The notes: generated by a model from the sequence alone, not told the origin. DNA of 64,000 nucleotides from Granulosicoccus antarcticus IMCC3135 (GCF_002215215.1 NZ_CP018632.1:2042501-2106500), one strand, 5' to 3'. Shown: positions 1-9,320, counted from the stretch's first letter. Numbers and translations are program-made.

Positions 1-364
1 ATTCGTGATCTTCAATTGCTGTTGGCCCTGTCTCAGCGTAATAGTTGATGATTGCTAGTAGCAGCATTTTTTGGAAAACAGGGGACTGCTAAACGAAGCT
101 GTCACACTATATCGAGGGTGTTTTCTGGAGGGATGCACTGGCAATCTTCGGTGTCACTCATGATCTGGCAGATTTTATCTTTGTTGTATGAATCAGGTTT
201 TTGCAATCACTATTGCCGGTCTCGCTCAGTACCTTGCGCCGCTCCGCCGTCTGCGTGTTCGCCGACGGACGAGTCGCCGAGAAGCAGGAAGAATCGAAAA
301 AGCCTCAGGGGTTTGCTGTTGAAATTGTCCCCTAAGTAAAGAGGCCTGCGACAATGGCTCAAAC
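1..364. other. No supported gene
   Basis: I see no credible coding region here. Open frames exist on both strands but their translations have low-complexity, biased composition, lack a ribosome binding site and resemble no family. The stretch ends where the promoter of the VOC gene begins. Confidence 0.5.
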
Positions 365-394
365 TTGACAATAATGCGGTTAAAACTCTATGGT
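365..394 (+). promoter_or_regulatory. Putative sigma70 promoter of the VOC gene
   Basis: A perfect TTGACA (365-370) is followed after 18 bases by TATGGT (389-394, four of six matches to TATAAT). The predicted start lies about 40 bases before the ATG at 442, which has a good Shine-Dalgarno AGGAGA at 430-435. Confidence 0.45.
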
Positions 395-441
395 TAAGCA
401 GTAAGTCGTAACCATTCAATTGGCCTTTCAGGAGAATTAGT

Positions 442-822
442 ATGGCTAACAATCCAGTAGCTTGGTTCGAGATCTATGTTAACGATATGCCAAGAGCCAG
501 CAAGTTTTACAGCACCGTATTGGCTGTGGAGTTTGAGCCGTTGGGGGATCCCAATGATGCCTCCATAGAAATGATGGCTTTCCCATCCAACATGGAGCAG
601 TACGGTGCTGCTGGTGCGTTGGTCAAGATGGATGGTTTTGATGCCGGTGGCAACGGTACATTGGTGTATTTTGGCTGTGACGACTGCGCTGTTGAAGAAT
701 CGCGCATCGCTTCAGCAGGTGGCACTGTCGTGAAGCCCAAAATGTCCATTGGCGATTACGGCTTCATATCATTAGCATCAGACACTGAAGGCAATATGTT
801 TGGCTTGCACTCCATGGCATAA
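442..822 (+). CDS. VOC (glyoxalase/bleomycin-resistance fold) family protein
   Basis: A 126-residue cytosolic protein of the vicinal oxygen chelate superfamily. The N-terminus has the typical WFEIYV opening strand, followed by the ASKFYSTVL helix and a strand ending in a conserved G-rich loop. The C-terminus ends in the EGNMFGLHS motif, in which the Glu and the final His area are usual metal or substrate ligands of this fold. Length is normal for a single-module VOC protein (two beta-alpha-beta-beta-beta units). The start is fixed by AGGAGA seven bases upstream. It stands alone, so its substrate cannot be inferred; relatives include uncharacterised proteins often annotated as glyoxalase-like. 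The family call is secure, the reaction is not. Confidence 0.85.
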   Translation: MANNPVAWFEIYVNDMPRASKFYSTVLAVEFEPLGDPNDASIEMMAFPSNMEQYGAAGALVKMDGFDAGGNGTLVYFGCDDCAVEESRIASAGGTVVKPKMSIGDYGFISLASDTEGNMFGLHSMA

Positions 823-1414
823 CAGGGCTATGAGCTGGCCAGGATATTGTTGTCGAACAGCAGCATAGGTGATTCATCGTGTTCAAGCTGTTACACCAAG
901 AGGCAGTCAGGACAAACGTGAAGATTTGCGCCGCAACTCTATAGATGCTCATTTATGACACAGCTGGATTTTATATAGTTTGGCTGAAATAGCTATTATA
1001 TCTCCAAGCTTGCATTATATTGTCGTAATTAGAGAAATACTGGCTGGTTTTGTTCTCACTGATTTGCAACGTATTGGAGAGGCTACTGCGCGCACTTGTC
1101 TGTTGAGTAGCCATCAGAAACCCCCATCAGAATGACTTCCTAAAGCTCCAGTTATTGGGGGGTATACGTATTCTCACACCTGAATCGCATCATTCACGGA
1201 CAGTGAAAGACGTAGTGGTCTTCCGAACGCAGACGTTGGTCAACATAGACATGACCACAAAGCTCATCTGTCGCTCGGGGACCACTGGGTGACGGACACT
1301 AAGCTAGACAGTAGCTTGCCGATGATTTGAGATCACGCAGCATAGATCCTGAATGAAGACTCCCTCACAGGGCACCTGCATTAAAGGCCTGTGCAGGTAT
1401 TTATGCGGCTTTAG
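823..1414. other. Intergenic region without a supported gene
   Basis: About 590 bases between the VOC gene and the 3' end of the leftward ABC operon. Short open frames on both strands lack a ribosome binding site and any recognisable motif. No tRNA-like cloverleaf or repeat was found. Confidence 0.5.
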
Positions 1415-1450
1415 GGTTCGTGAAATAATTAGCTATACATTTCACGAGCC
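1415..1450 (-). terminator. Stem-loop at the end of the ABC operon
   Basis: A 12-base inverted repeat (GGTTCGTGAAAT at 1415-1426, ATTTCACGAGCC at 1439-1450, one G-T type mismatch) encloses a 12-base loop. It lies just past the last leftward reading frame, ending at 1458. There is no clear U-run after it, so it may be a processing or mRNA-stabilising hairpin rather than an intrinsic terminator. Confidence 0.4.
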
Positions 1451-1457
1451 TTTAGTC

Positions 1458-1700
1458 TTAAGGAAAAGCGTCGATCGCTACTACCCGGCGTATAAATGGA
1501 GCCATTCCAGCCGGTCCAGAATTTCGATCTTTCAGATGAATACAGATATCTGGTCGACGCGATGCAATGATTCCGATTAAATCACCTCGGATGTTGTCAT
1601 CCAGACCCGCTCCAATAATGACGCTACGGATATTCGGCTCGGCTTCAAATTGCCGTATTACTTCCTCGCGATCATGGGCGCCGAGCCATTCTATTGACAA
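1458..1700 (-). CDS. Small hypothetical protein, last gene of the ABC operon
   Basis: I do not recognise this 80-residue protein. It looks genuinely coding: it has a globular composition with alternating hydrophobic strands (RSVIIGAGLDD, ICIHLKDR, RRVVAID), as in a small alpha/beta fold. The only standard start codon is a TTG at 1698-1700. The frame stays open upstream into the end of the preceding permease gene (encoding residues such as DHWSLSSVVDDVASQLDD), so either a CTG start, a longer coupled product, or loss of the true start is possible. Its position downstream of the permease suggests cotranscription with the sugar transporter. Function unknown. Confidence 0.4.
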   Translation of the reverse strand: MSIEWLGAHDREEVIRQFEAEPNIRSVIIGAGLDDNIRGDLIGIIASRRPDICIHLKDRNSGPAGMAPFIRRVVAIDAFP

Positions 1701-1752
1701 ATCGTCCAGCTGACTCGCAACATCATCTACTACGCTGGATAGTGACCAGTGA

Positions 1753-2790
1753 TCAGCCAGATGCGTGACTCTGTTCAGCCTTCTCAGGCGCTAGCCCCTT
1801 AGTCGTGCGCTGCCGTGCCACCCGCATTTGCAGCAAAATCACCAGAAACAGGAAGCTGCCTCGAATGACCTGTTGCCAGTAGGCACTCAGTGAAATGGTG
1901 CCGCGACCATTTTCAAAGTTCAGGATGTTGAACACCAGGCCCAACAACAGTGCACCAATCACCGTTGCCGTGACTGACCCTAATCCGCCTGTGAGCAGCG
2001 TACCGCCCACTACCACCGAGGCAATGGCGGACAGTTCCCAGCCTACACCCTCCAGCGGTTGCCCGGCACCAAAGCCGGATGCGAGGAAGACACCGGCCAA
2101 ACCGGCGCAGCCACCGCTGAACATATAGGCGAACGCCTTGGCTCGCCCAACTTCCAGACCCATCAAGGAGGATGCTTCCTCACCGCCGCCAACGGCTAGC
2201 AGGGTGCGGCCAAGGGAAGTACGCTCCAGTATGATCCACGCAATGATCGCAACGATCAGCACAATGAGAATGCTCCACGGCACGAGATCAAAAGCCTTCT
2301 CCATACCCAGTTTCGTGAAGTTGCTGCCCCAGTCCACCGCGATGGTCTCGGCACCACTGAGTACCAGAGAGCCACCTTTGGCGCCGAGCAATGTGGCCAG
2401 CGTGGCGATGAAGGGCGGTACCCGCAGCACCAGAATGATGAACGCGTTCAGCGCCCCGAAGGCCATCCCGGCAAGGATGCCGGCAGGTAGAGCAACCTGC
2501 AAGCCATAGGGGCTGAGGTAGGCTGCGCAGACTGAACTGAAGGCTGCCACCGAGCCCACTGACAGATCGATGCCTCCGGTAATGATGACCAGGCACATGC
2601 CGATGGAAATCAGGATGAACATGGCGTTGTAGTTAAGAAATGAGGCGATGTTGTAGGCGCCGCCAAAATTCTCATAGCGCAGCAGTCCGAAAACAATCAG
2701 GCAGATCAGCGCGATGAACACACCAATCGTCTGGCCACTACCTCGCAACAAGGGGCGTAGGTCGAACGCATCTTCAGTTGTGGAGTTCAT
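1753..2790 (-). CDS. Sugar ABC transporter permease (YtfT/RbsC-like)
   Basis: An inner-membrane permease of the BPD_transp_2 family, 345 residues, with about eight to ten hydrophobic segments. The family signature GGIDLSVGS lies in the first third (about residue 72) and the late VVGGTLLTGGLGS loop matches the region that contacts the ATPase. It should form a heterodimer with the permease encoded at 2787-3788; the start codon overlaps that gene's stop by four bases (ATGA), showing translational coupling. Paired permeases in this order occur in the E. coli ytfQRTyjfF galactofuranose system. The order binding protein, ATPase, permease, permease is the same here. Confidence 0.9.
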   Translation of the reverse strand: MNSTTEDAFDLRPLLRGSGQTIGVFIALICLIVFGLLRYENFGGAYNIASFLNYNAMFILISIGMCLVIITGGIDLSVGSVAAFSSVCAAYLSPYGLQVALPAGILAGMAFGALNAFIILVLRVPPFIATLATLLGAKGGSLVLSGAETIAVDWGSNFTKLGMEKAFDLVPWSILIVLIVAIIAWIILERTSLGRTLLAVGGGEEASSLMGLEVGRAKAFAYMFSGGCAGLAGVFLASGFGAGQPLEGVGWELSAIASVVVGGTLLTGGLGSVTATVIGALLLGLVFNILNFENGRGTISLSAYWQQVIRGSFLFLVILLQMRVARQRTTKGLAPEKAEQSHASG

Positions 2791-3788
2791 TCGCGTCGTC
2801 CCTGTTGTAGCGCTACCGCGGCGACAATGATGCCAGCCTTGGCAATCAAGGCCACTTCATCCTCGATACCATTGGCCAGTAAGGTGTACTTCACCAGCTG
2901 GATGATAACGGCACCCAATAGAGCACCGAATACCGGCGCACGTCCACCTTGCAACAAGGCACCACCGACCACGGCAGCGGCGATGGCGTCAAGCTCCATG
3001 AGGTTGCCATTGCGTGCAGCATCGGAGGCCGAGTTGATGGCCACGACTACCAGCCCGGCAATACCGGACAGGAAGGCGCAGATGATATAGACGCCGATCT
3101 TGACGCGTCGTACCGGCACACCAGACAGTTCGGCGGCGCGTTCATTGCCTCCCACTGCCAGCAGGTGACGCCCGTGGATGGTTCGTGTCACAAGCCAGAA
3201 TGCAACTGCGGCTATGGCCACAGCCAGCCACCCCTGAAATGGCAAACCGAACACGCGGCCCGTGCCCAGATAACTGAAGGCGGGGTTGCTGAAGGTTTGC
3301 AGATTACCGTTGGTCAGCACCTGCGCAATACCACGGCCGGAAATGAACAGGATCAAGGTGGCAATAATCGGCTGCACTCGCAGCACACTGATCATGATGC
3401 CGTTGAACAAACCACAGGCCATGGCGGCCACCAGCGGTAATGCAATGGCGAGCATCAATCCGATGACCGGATTGGCCATGCCGAAAGCCGAACCAAAGAT
3501 CAGGGGGGCAAGTGCCCCGGAGAGCGCCATCACGGCACCCACGGACAAATCGATTCCTCCGGTTGCAATGACCAGAGTCATGCCCACAGCCACGATTGCA
3601 ATGGTTGCAACCTGGCTGATATTGACGAACAAGGTCTGCCACTGCAGAAAATTTGGTGTTATCAGTACATTGACCAGCAGCAGCACCGCCAATGCAACCA
3701 AAGTGCCGTAGCGGCCCAGCAGGCTTCGCCAGGCAACGCCTTTGGCAGAGTCTTTACTCTCGGCAGGGGATGCAGCGCTCGTATTCAT
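2787..3788 (-). CDS. Sugar ABC transporter permease (YjfF/RbsC-like)
   Basis: A 333-residue inner-membrane permease of the same BPD_transp_2 family as its neighbour. It has a GGIDLSVGAVMALSG motif near residue 82, a second conserved loop VVGGALLQGGRAP, and multiple hydrophobic segments. The start overlaps the end of the ATPase gene by four bases, and its stop overlaps the next permease in the same way. The two permeases are clearly paralogous but not identical, which fits a heterodimeric channel for pentose or hexose uptake. Substrate identity rests on the binding protein and is inferred. Confidence 0.9.
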   Translation of the reverse strand: MNTSAASPAESKDSAKGVAWRSLLGRYGTLVALAVLLLVNVLITPNFLQWQTLFVNISQVATIAIVAVGMTLVIATGGIDLSVGAVMALSGALAPLIFGSAFGMANPVIGLMLAIALPLVAAMACGLFNGIMISVLRVQPIIATLILFISGRGIAQVLTNGNLQTFSNPAFSYLGTGRVFGLPFQGWLAVAIAAVAFWLVTRTIHGRHLLAVGGNERAAELSGVPVRRVKIGVYIICAFLSGIAGLVVVAINSASDAARNGNLMELDAIAAAVVGGALLQGGRAPVFGALLGAVIIQLVKYTLLANGIEDEVALIAKAGIIVAAVALQQGRRE

Positions 3789-5326
3789 GACACACCCTGC
3801 TGAACATTGGAATCGGGGGCCCGGGCAATGGCGCTGATCAGTCCTTCCTCGGTAATACCGGGATTACTCATGCGACTGACTGACACGCCGTCCTGCATCA
3901 CAACGATGTGATCCGCTCCTTCAACCAGTTCTTCAAACTCCGATGAAATCAACAAAACCCCCACACCTTCTTCCACATGTTTACGAATAATTGCCTGGAT
4001 TTCGAACTTCGCACCAACATCAACCCCGCGGGTCGGCTCATCGAGAATCAGCAGTTTCGGATGAATGGCCAGCCAGCGTGCCAGCAGTACCTTCTGTTGA
4101 TTGCCGCCAGACAATTCGCGAATGGGTTGATCCATGTCATTGAGCTTGATACCCAGAGATTTTATGAAATCCTCAACCAGCTCGCGTTCGCGGGCACGAT
4201 CGATTCGGCCGTGCCGGGTCAATGCCGGCAGCAGAGCCAGTGTCAGATTCTCGCGAACTGACATATCCGGGATGATGCCTTCAGCCTTGCGATCCTCGGT
4301 CAGAAACCCGATGCCGCTGGCAATGGCGGCCGCGGGTGTGGAAGGTGGCGCACTATTTCCGGCGAATTCGAGCGTACCTGCGCTCAGACTGTCAGCGCCG
4401 AATATCGCACGCGCCGCCTCGGTGCGCCCCGAACCCAACAGTCCGCCAAGCCCGACAATCTCGCCAGAGCGTACCGACAGATCCAGTGAACGCAGGCGGC
4501 GATTGGTGGCCACACCTTTTGCTTCGAAAACCAGCTCACCAGCCTTGTTCGTGCCACCGCCCAGTTCTGTCATACCAGCTGCCTGAATCTCGCTGACATC
4601 CCGCCCGAGCATCTCGGCAATCAGCGAAGTCTTGTCGGTGTCAGCAATCGCATGATCTGCAATCGTGGCACCATCTCGCATGATGGTCACCCGGTCGCAC
4701 ACGGTAAACAGTTCATCGAGAAAGTGGGATACGTAGAGTACCGAGGTACCCGCTGCTCGCAGGCGATTGACCACAGAGAACAGAACGGCGACCTCCCTTT
4801 CATCCAGTGAAGAGGTCGGTTCATCCATGATCACCAGCTGCGCTTCGAGCGATACAGCGCGGGCAATGGCAACCAGTTGCTGAATGGCGGTGGAATACTC
4901 TCCCAGCGGCGCATGTACATCCACGTCTATACCAAAGTCGGTCAGGATCTTGCGCGTCTTCGCATGTGCAGCACGCCAATTGATTAGTCCAAGGCGGGTG
5001 CGAGGCTCATAACCCAGAACGACATTCTCTGTGACGCTTCTGAGCGGCACCAGTGTCAGCTCCTGATAGATCGTGGAAATACCCGCGGCCTGAGCCTCGC
5101 GCGGGGATGCCACGTGCAGTGGCCGCCCTGCAAATTCAACCTCGCCGGCGTCACGGGTATAGACGCCGGTGAGTATCTTGATCAGTGTGGACTTGCCAGC
5201 CCCGTTCTGACCGATCAGGCCGTGTACTTCACCCGGCCCGACAGTGAGCGATGCACCGTCCAGTGCCACCGCGCCGGCGAAGGACTTGGCGATCCCCTGC
5301 ATCGCCAATAATGGTGCATCACTCAT
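3785..5326 (-). CDS. Sugar ABC transporter ATP-binding protein (YtfR/RbsA-like)
   Basis: A 513-residue cytoplasmic protein with two fused ABC ATPase domains, as in RbsA, MglA and YtfR. The first domain has Walker A GQNGAGKST near residue 38 and Walker B VIMDEPTSSLDE. The second has a degenerate Walker A (GLLGSGRTE), an intact LSGGNQQK signature and LLILDEPTRGVDVG. An active first site and a degenerate second P-loop are normal for this subfamily. It starts five bases after the binding-protein stop and overlaps the next permease, so the four transporter genes form one operon. It energises uptake by the two permeases. Confidence 0.93.
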   Translation of the reverse strand: MSDAPLLAMQGIAKSFAGAVALDGASLTVGPGEVHGLIGQNGAGKSTLIKILTGVYTRDAGEVEFAGRPLHVASPREAQAAGISTIYQELTLVPLRSVTENVVLGYEPRTRLGLINWRAAHAKTRKILTDFGIDVDVHAPLGEYSTAIQQLVAIARAVSLEAQLVIMDEPTSSLDEREVAVLFSVVNRLRAAGTSVLYVSHFLDELFTVCDRVTIMRDGATIADHAIADTDKTSLIAEMLGRDVSEIQAAGMTELGGGTNKAGELVFEAKGVATNRRLRSLDLSVRSGEIVGLGGLLGSGRTEAARAIFGADSLSAGTLEFAGNSAPPSTPAAAIASGIGFLTEDRKAEGIIPDMSVRENLTLALLPALTRHGRIDRARERELVEDFIKSLGIKLNDMDQPIRELSGGNQQKVLLARWLAIHPKLLILDEPTRGVDVGAKFEIQAIIRKHVEEGVGVLLISSEFEELVEGADHIVVMQDGVSVSRMSNPGITEEGLISAIARAPDSNVQQGVS

Positions 5327-5331
5327 GTCGA

Positions 5332-6318
5332 TCAGTACGCTTCGTCGATATGGTCAGCAGCGTTTTCTGCTGTAAAGATGCGATCCTGAACCTGAACCCA
5401 AGGCTCGATATCTTCACCGGCGATGTAGCGTTCCATGACATTACAGGCCACCGGACCAAAGAACGGGGAGGACTCGACCGTCACACCCATCTTGCCGTCG
5501 ATGATGGCCTGCAGTGCATCTCGTGTGCCGTCGATGGAGACAACCATGACGTCCTCTCCCGGATTGCGTCCGGCCAGCGTCAGAGCCTGGATGGCACCGA
5601 TGGCCATTTCATCGTTGTGCGCGTATACGATGTTCACATCAGGATGCGCCTGCAGCAGTGTTTCCATGACCTGTCGTCCAAGATCACGCGCAAAATCACC
5701 AGACTGTGAGGCCACGATGGTCATGTTGTCGTGCTGTGCCATCACATCATCAAAGCCCTTGCGGCGATCGTTTGCCGGTGATGAACCGGTGGTGCCTTCC
5801 AACTCGACAATGACACCCTTGTCTCCCTTGAAATTCTCCAGTGTCCACTCGGCAACCCGGCGCCCCTGATCAATGAAGTCAGAGCCGAGAAACGCGACAT
5901 AGTCGCGACCGGCTTGTGCAACGGCTGGATCAACCGAACGATCAACCAGGAAAGTGGGAATACCTGCCGCCTTGGCTTTCATGACGGCAGGAATCAGAGG
6001 TTTTTCTTCCCGTGGAGGCAGAAACAGGATGTCGATGCCCTGAGCAATCATGGAATCCACATCGGCTACCTGTTTGGCGGCGGAACCTGCAGCATCGGTG
6101 GCAATCAGATCCCAGTTGCAGCTCTCGGCCGTATCCATGAACGACTTGGTCTCGGCGATACGCCATGGGTTGTTGCTTTCCATCTGCGAGAAGCCAACCT
6201 TGTAGCGATCTTTCTTTTCAAGTTTGGGCAAATCCTGTGCGCTTGCCGCACCGGCGGCTACCGCCAGCGCGAGACTGACTGCGGTGAGTGCCTGCGTAAG
6301 TCCAGTGTTTTTCATCAT
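5332..6318 (-). CDS. Periplasmic sugar-binding protein (YtfQ-like)
   Basis: A type I periplasmic binding protein of about 328 residues. The chosen start is the ATG pair at 6318/6315: AAGAGG lies just upstream and a classic signal peptide follows (basic MMKNTG, hydrophobic ALTAVSLALAVAAG, cleavage near AASAQ). A longer frame reaching 6477 would bury the signal peptide and is unlikely. The mature protein matches the YtfQ pattern: VGFSQMESNNPWR at the start, FLVDRSVDP, VVELEGTTGSSPANDR-like hinge, QSGDFARD, and VYAHNDEMAIGAIQAL. YtfQ of E. coli binds galactofuranose; a furanose or other aldose ligand is therefore likely but not proven. Confidence 0.92.
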   Translation of the reverse strand: MMKNTGLTQALTAVSLALAVAAGAASAQDLPKLEKKDRYKVGFSQMESNNPWRIAETKSFMDTAESCNWDLIATDAAGSAAKQVADVDSMIAQGIDILFLPPREEKPLIPAVMKAKAAGIPTFLVDRSVDPAVAQAGRDYVAFLGSDFIDQGRRVAEWTLENFKGDKGVIVELEGTTGSSPANDRRKGFDDVMAQHDNMTIVASQSGDFARDLGRQVMETLLQAHPDVNIVYAHNDEMAIGAIQALTLAGRNPGEDVMVVSIDGTRDALQAIIDGKMGVTVESSPFFGPVACNVMERYIAGEDIEPWVQVQDRIFTAENAADHIDEAY

Positions 6319-6465
6319 ATGCCTCTTCAGTTCCGTGGGGTTTATTGAGCCGCGCAAGGATCTTCGCCCCGTCTCGCGACTTCGGTGATGTATCGGGATC
6401 ACACCGGCTTGTCGGGCTGGAAAGTCGAATTTCCTCACTCGATTCGGCAAAACGTCTTGCCTGTT

Positions 6466-6476
6466 TGGTATGACCA
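6466..6476. promoter_or_regulatory. TGGT-N3-ACCA operator-like palindrome
   Basis: The sequence TGGTATGACCA lies in the 250-base divergent region between the ytfQ-like gene and the GMC oxidoreductase. It has the TGGT/ACCA half sites typical of GntR-family regulators of the FadR/PdhR branch. No such regulator is encoded in the window. Its position suits joint control of both transcription units, but one short palindrome may be chance. Confidence 0.3.
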
Positions 6477-6569
6477 TAGTTAGAATGCTAGTCTCATTGG
6501 GTCGAACGTGTCAACACCCAATAAAGTCGATTTTCGTCGCTACCAACACATTCCACCGGGAGAGCCTGC

Positions 6570-8189
6570 ATGAGCGAGACATTCGATCACATCGTCATCG
6601 GGGGTGGCTCCTCGGGCTGCGTGGCTGCGGCGGGGCTGGTCAAGTCAGGTGCCAGGGTGCTTGTGCTGGAAGCCGGCCATTCGAACCGTCACCCCTTGCT
6701 GGACATGCCTCCAGGCATATTCAAGATGATCAACGGCTCGCGCTTCATGCGCTATCACCGCACAGTGCCGCAGGCGCACCTGGATGGTCGAGTGCACGAT
6801 ATTCCACAAGGCAACGTGCTCGGCGGCGGCTCCTCGGTCAACGCGCAGGTTTATATGCGGGGACGCCCATCGGACTACGATGAATGGGAAGAATTGCTGC
6901 GGGGCAACAACGACGCCATCGGCTGGAGTTGGAAGGATGTACTCCCGCACTTCAGGTCCATGGAAGGCAATGAACGATTGCATGATGAACGTCATGGGAC
7001 AGAAGGGCCTCTTCTGGTTTCGGACCCGGGGCACATCAACGAGGTATCCCGCTGGTTCGTGCAGGCAGTACAGGCTATGGGGGAACCGTTCAATACAGAT
7101 TTCAATGGAGCCTCGCAACGTGGCGTCGGCTTCTATCAATTCATGAATCGTGCGGGCCGCCGCTGCTCGGCGGCCTACTCACACCTGTCACCACTGGAGA
7201 ACAATCCTGACTTGAGCGTACGCCTGCACTGCGAAGTGCAGCGCATCGTTATGCAGGGCAACCGTGCACGTGCGGTTGAGTACCGTGACAAAGCAGGTCG
7301 TCTGCACACGGTCCATACCGACGGTGAAATCATACTGGCGGCAGGTTCTTTGATCACCCCCAAACTGCTGATGCTGTCAGGCATCGGTCCTGCCGCGCAC
7401 TTGGCCGAGCACGGTATTGATTGCAGCGTTGAGCTTCGGGGTGTTGGTCAGAACCTGATCGATCATCCCGAAGTTCCGATGAGCGCACTGGCTAATGGTC
7501 CTTACGGATACTACAAGCAGGGGGAGGGTTGGCGCATGCTCAAGAACGGCTTGCAGTTCAAGCTGTTCGGCTCTGGGCCCATCACCACAGCAGGTGTTGA
7601 AGCAGGCGCCTTCATCAATCCGATCGATCGTAATGCGACACCCACCATCCAGGCATTCTGCCCACCCATCGTGTATCTCGACCGTGATGCACTGGGCGAA
7701 GTAGAAAATGGTTATGGTCTGACCATAACAACAGTCGTTGTCAAACCCAAGTCACGAGGCGAGGTTCGACTGGCTTCCGCGGACCCATCCGCCATGCCGC
7801 TCGTCTCGCCAAACTTGCTGCAGCATGAGGACGATATGCGGACCATGATTGCCGGGCAACGCTTCTTTCTGGAAGCCCTGCGCCAATCCCCTCTGGCAAA
7901 CCGGATCGATCGCATCGCCGTACCACCCGATGGTCGAGATGATGACGAGACGCTGCGCAATCATTGCAAGCGCTTCGTCAAGACGAACTATCACCCCAGC
8001 GGCACTGCCCGAATGGGACGTGATGGAGATCGTGATGCTGTGCTGGATTCGCGTCTGCGTGTGCGCGGCGTGGAAGGCTTGCGTGTCTGCGATCTGTCGG
8101 CCATGCCCAACATCAACGCCGGTAACACCAATGCGCCAGCGATGATGCTCGGGGATCGCTGTGCCGATCTTGTCAGCGGCAAGCTATAG
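6570..8189 (+). CDS. GMC family FAD-dependent oxidoreductase (choline dehydrogenase-like)
   Basis: A 539-residue flavoenzyme of the glucose-methanol-choline family that oxidises a primary or secondary alcohol. The N-terminus carries the dinucleotide-binding motif HIVIGGGSSGCVAA and the family signature GGGSSVNAQVYMRG near residue 88. The C-terminus carries NYHPSGTARMG, containing the active-site His, and INAGNTNAPAMM with the second catalytic residue (Asn or His in the family). No signal peptide is seen, so it acts in the cytosol. It is transcribed divergently from the sugar transporter and lies 62 bases upstream of a ruined amidase gene, with which it probably once formed an operon. Substrate unknown. 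Confidence 0.92.
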   Translation: MSETFDHIVIGGGSSGCVAAAGLVKSGARVLVLEAGHSNRHPLLDMPPGIFKMINGSRFMRYHRTVPQAHLDGRVHDIPQGNVLGGGSSVNAQVYMRGRPSDYDEWEELLRGNNDAIGWSWKDVLPHFRSMEGNERLHDERHGTEGPLLVSDPGHINEVSRWFVQAVQAMGEPFNTDFNGASQRGVGFYQFMNRAGRRCSAAYSHLSPLENNPDLSVRLHCEVQRIVMQGNRARAVEYRDKAGRLHTVHTDGEIILAAGSLITPKLLMLSGIGPAAHLAEHGIDCSVELRGVGQNLIDHPEVPMSALANGPYGYYKQGEGWRMLKNGLQFKLFGSGPITTAGVEAGAFINPIDRNATPTIQAFCPPIVYLDRDALGEVENGYGLTITTVVVKPKSRGEVRLASADPSAMPLVSPNLLQHEDDMRTMIAGQRFFLEALRQSPLANRIDRIAVPPDGRDDDETLRNHCKRFVKTNYHPSGTARMGRDGDRDAVLDSRLRVRGVEGLRVCDLSAMPNINAGNTNAPAMMLGDRCADLVSGKL

Positions 8190-8251
8190 CAAACGAGTGC
8201 TGTCTCTGCCTCCACGTGAAATGCTGACTCAAAGGCATACGAGGAATAATC

Positions 8252-8400
8252 ATGATTGATCCGGTCACAGCGGCAATACCTGACAACTATACGGCCCCAG
8301 CCCTGGTTACCTGGGACGCGCTGACACTATCTAACGCCATACATGACAGGGATGTCTCCTGTCGAGAGGTGATGAATACGTATCTTGATCATTTGAATTC
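8252..8400 (+). pseudogene. Amidase, 5' fragment
   Basis: The first 49 codons of an amidase-signature enzyme: the reading WDALTLSNAIHDRDVSCREVM followed by YLDHLN matches the usual N-terminal helix region. The match then stops at a TnpB-type element. About 25 residues that normally join this segment to the DERDAQLARGE segment are absent on both sides of the element, so DNA was lost as well as inserted. A good AGGAATAATC site precedes the ATG. The remaining parts lie at 9361-10535. The gene cannot make a functional amidohydrolase. Confidence 0.85.
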
Positions 8401-8417
8401 TCCTCTCCCTGAAGAGA

Positions 8418-8439
8418 AGAGGATTCTTTTCCTCTTCGC
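8418..8439 (-). ncRNA. Right-end hairpin of the TnpB element, likely omega RNA 3' end
   Basis: GAAGAGGA (8418-8425) and TCCTCTTC (8432-8439) form a perfect 8-base stem with a six-base loop, three bases past the ancestral tnpB stop. In this family the omega RNA overlaps the end of tnpB and the right end of the element, so this hairpin is a fair candidate for its terminal part. Assignment is by position only. Confidence 0.35.
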
Positions 8440-8441
8440 TC

Positions 8442-9320
8442 ATTCGTAGGCTCCTTCTGCAAGGCTCTGAATTCCCAGAGCGGCAATGTTGCGGGCCGCG
8501 TTTATATCGCGATCGTGCGAGCTTCCACACTCGACACAGCTCCATTGCCCCTGCGCGGGCCGCTTATTACGAGATCTTTCAGACCTTTCGGACCGCTGAG
8601 TGCACCGCACACAGAACAGGCTCCCTGAAAGGCTCGTGTGGAATATGCCTCGTTCACTTCTTGGTAGATAACCCCTGCGCTAGCGCATTTATATTCCAGG
8701 GCTCTCTTGAGGCTAGACCAACCAGCATCCAGTGCTGACTTGGCCATCGTAGTCTTTACCATCGCTTTGGATGAGACGTTTCCGACAAACACCGCCGCAC
8801 TCTTTTCTACAATCCGTGTAGAAAACTGATGGATTCCATCGCTGCGGCGGTTTCTTATTCTGGCGTGTATCTTCTTTGTCTGACGCTTCTTTCTTGCCCG
8901 CTGGGCCGTGGCCAACGCTTTCTCATCCGCTCGATACCAGCGCCCATGCAATACATCTGCCTCACTGGTGGTCGCAGCATCCTTGCACCCCAAGTCAATA
9001 CCCATGGCGATCTTGCCCGTTGACTTCCCCAGTTTGCGCTTTCTGAACTGGATTCTTGCCTGAACGTAGGAGCCTGCTACTTTCTGCACCGTATGGCTAT
9101 GCAAACCCAGCTCTTTACTGGCGCCAGTGGTGTATGAGTGAAGATCGAAGACCGAAAGAAAACGGCCCAGTTCGCGAATACTGCGCTCTGACAGCTCGTT
9201 GATGTAATTCCAGACGTAATTGACGGCTCGTGCCTGACGGGAAAGCTCAGCGGCATGTTTGTCCTTGACACGCAGTCTCAGCGTGCGCAGTTGTTTCTGA
9301 TTGGAAGATGCCTGATCCAT
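8442..9320 (-). pseudogene. tnpB: TnpB RNA-guided nuclease, degenerate (deletion plus frameshift)
   Basis: The protein begins with the TnpB N-terminal pattern (KQLRTLRLRVKDKHAAELSR, NYVWNYINELS). It passes straight from QFRKRKLGKSTGKI into the first RuvC motif GIDLG, so roughly 90 residues between the helical lobe and RuvC-I are missing. RuvC-II (the Glu in EVNEA) and the first CxxC (CSVCG) are intact. The continuous frame stops at 8502 after an unrelated tail, but a second frame resumes with WSCVECGSSHDRDINAARN, giving the second CxxC and the RuvC-III Asp, and stops at 8442. A single-base indel near 8535 therefore splits the zinc finger. The family nuclease uses an omega RNA to cut next to a target-adjacent motif; this copy should be inactive. 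Confidence 0.85.

Noticed and set aside
52-339. Open frame of 95 codons on the plus strand
   Set aside because: No ribosome site, no recognisable motif and a composition typical of non-coding frames.
1353-1580. Open frame of 75 codons on the plus strand
   Set aside because: It crosses the operon-end hairpin and is antisense to the more protein-like frame at 1458-1700.
4134-4586. Long open frame antisense to the ABC ATPase gene
   Set aside because: Shadow frame of a well-supported ATPase with all motifs; no ribosome site or family match.
6319-6477. N-terminal extension of the YtfQ-like protein
   Set aside because: It would place about 53 residues before a canonical signal peptide; the ATG pair at 6315-6318 has its own ribosome site.
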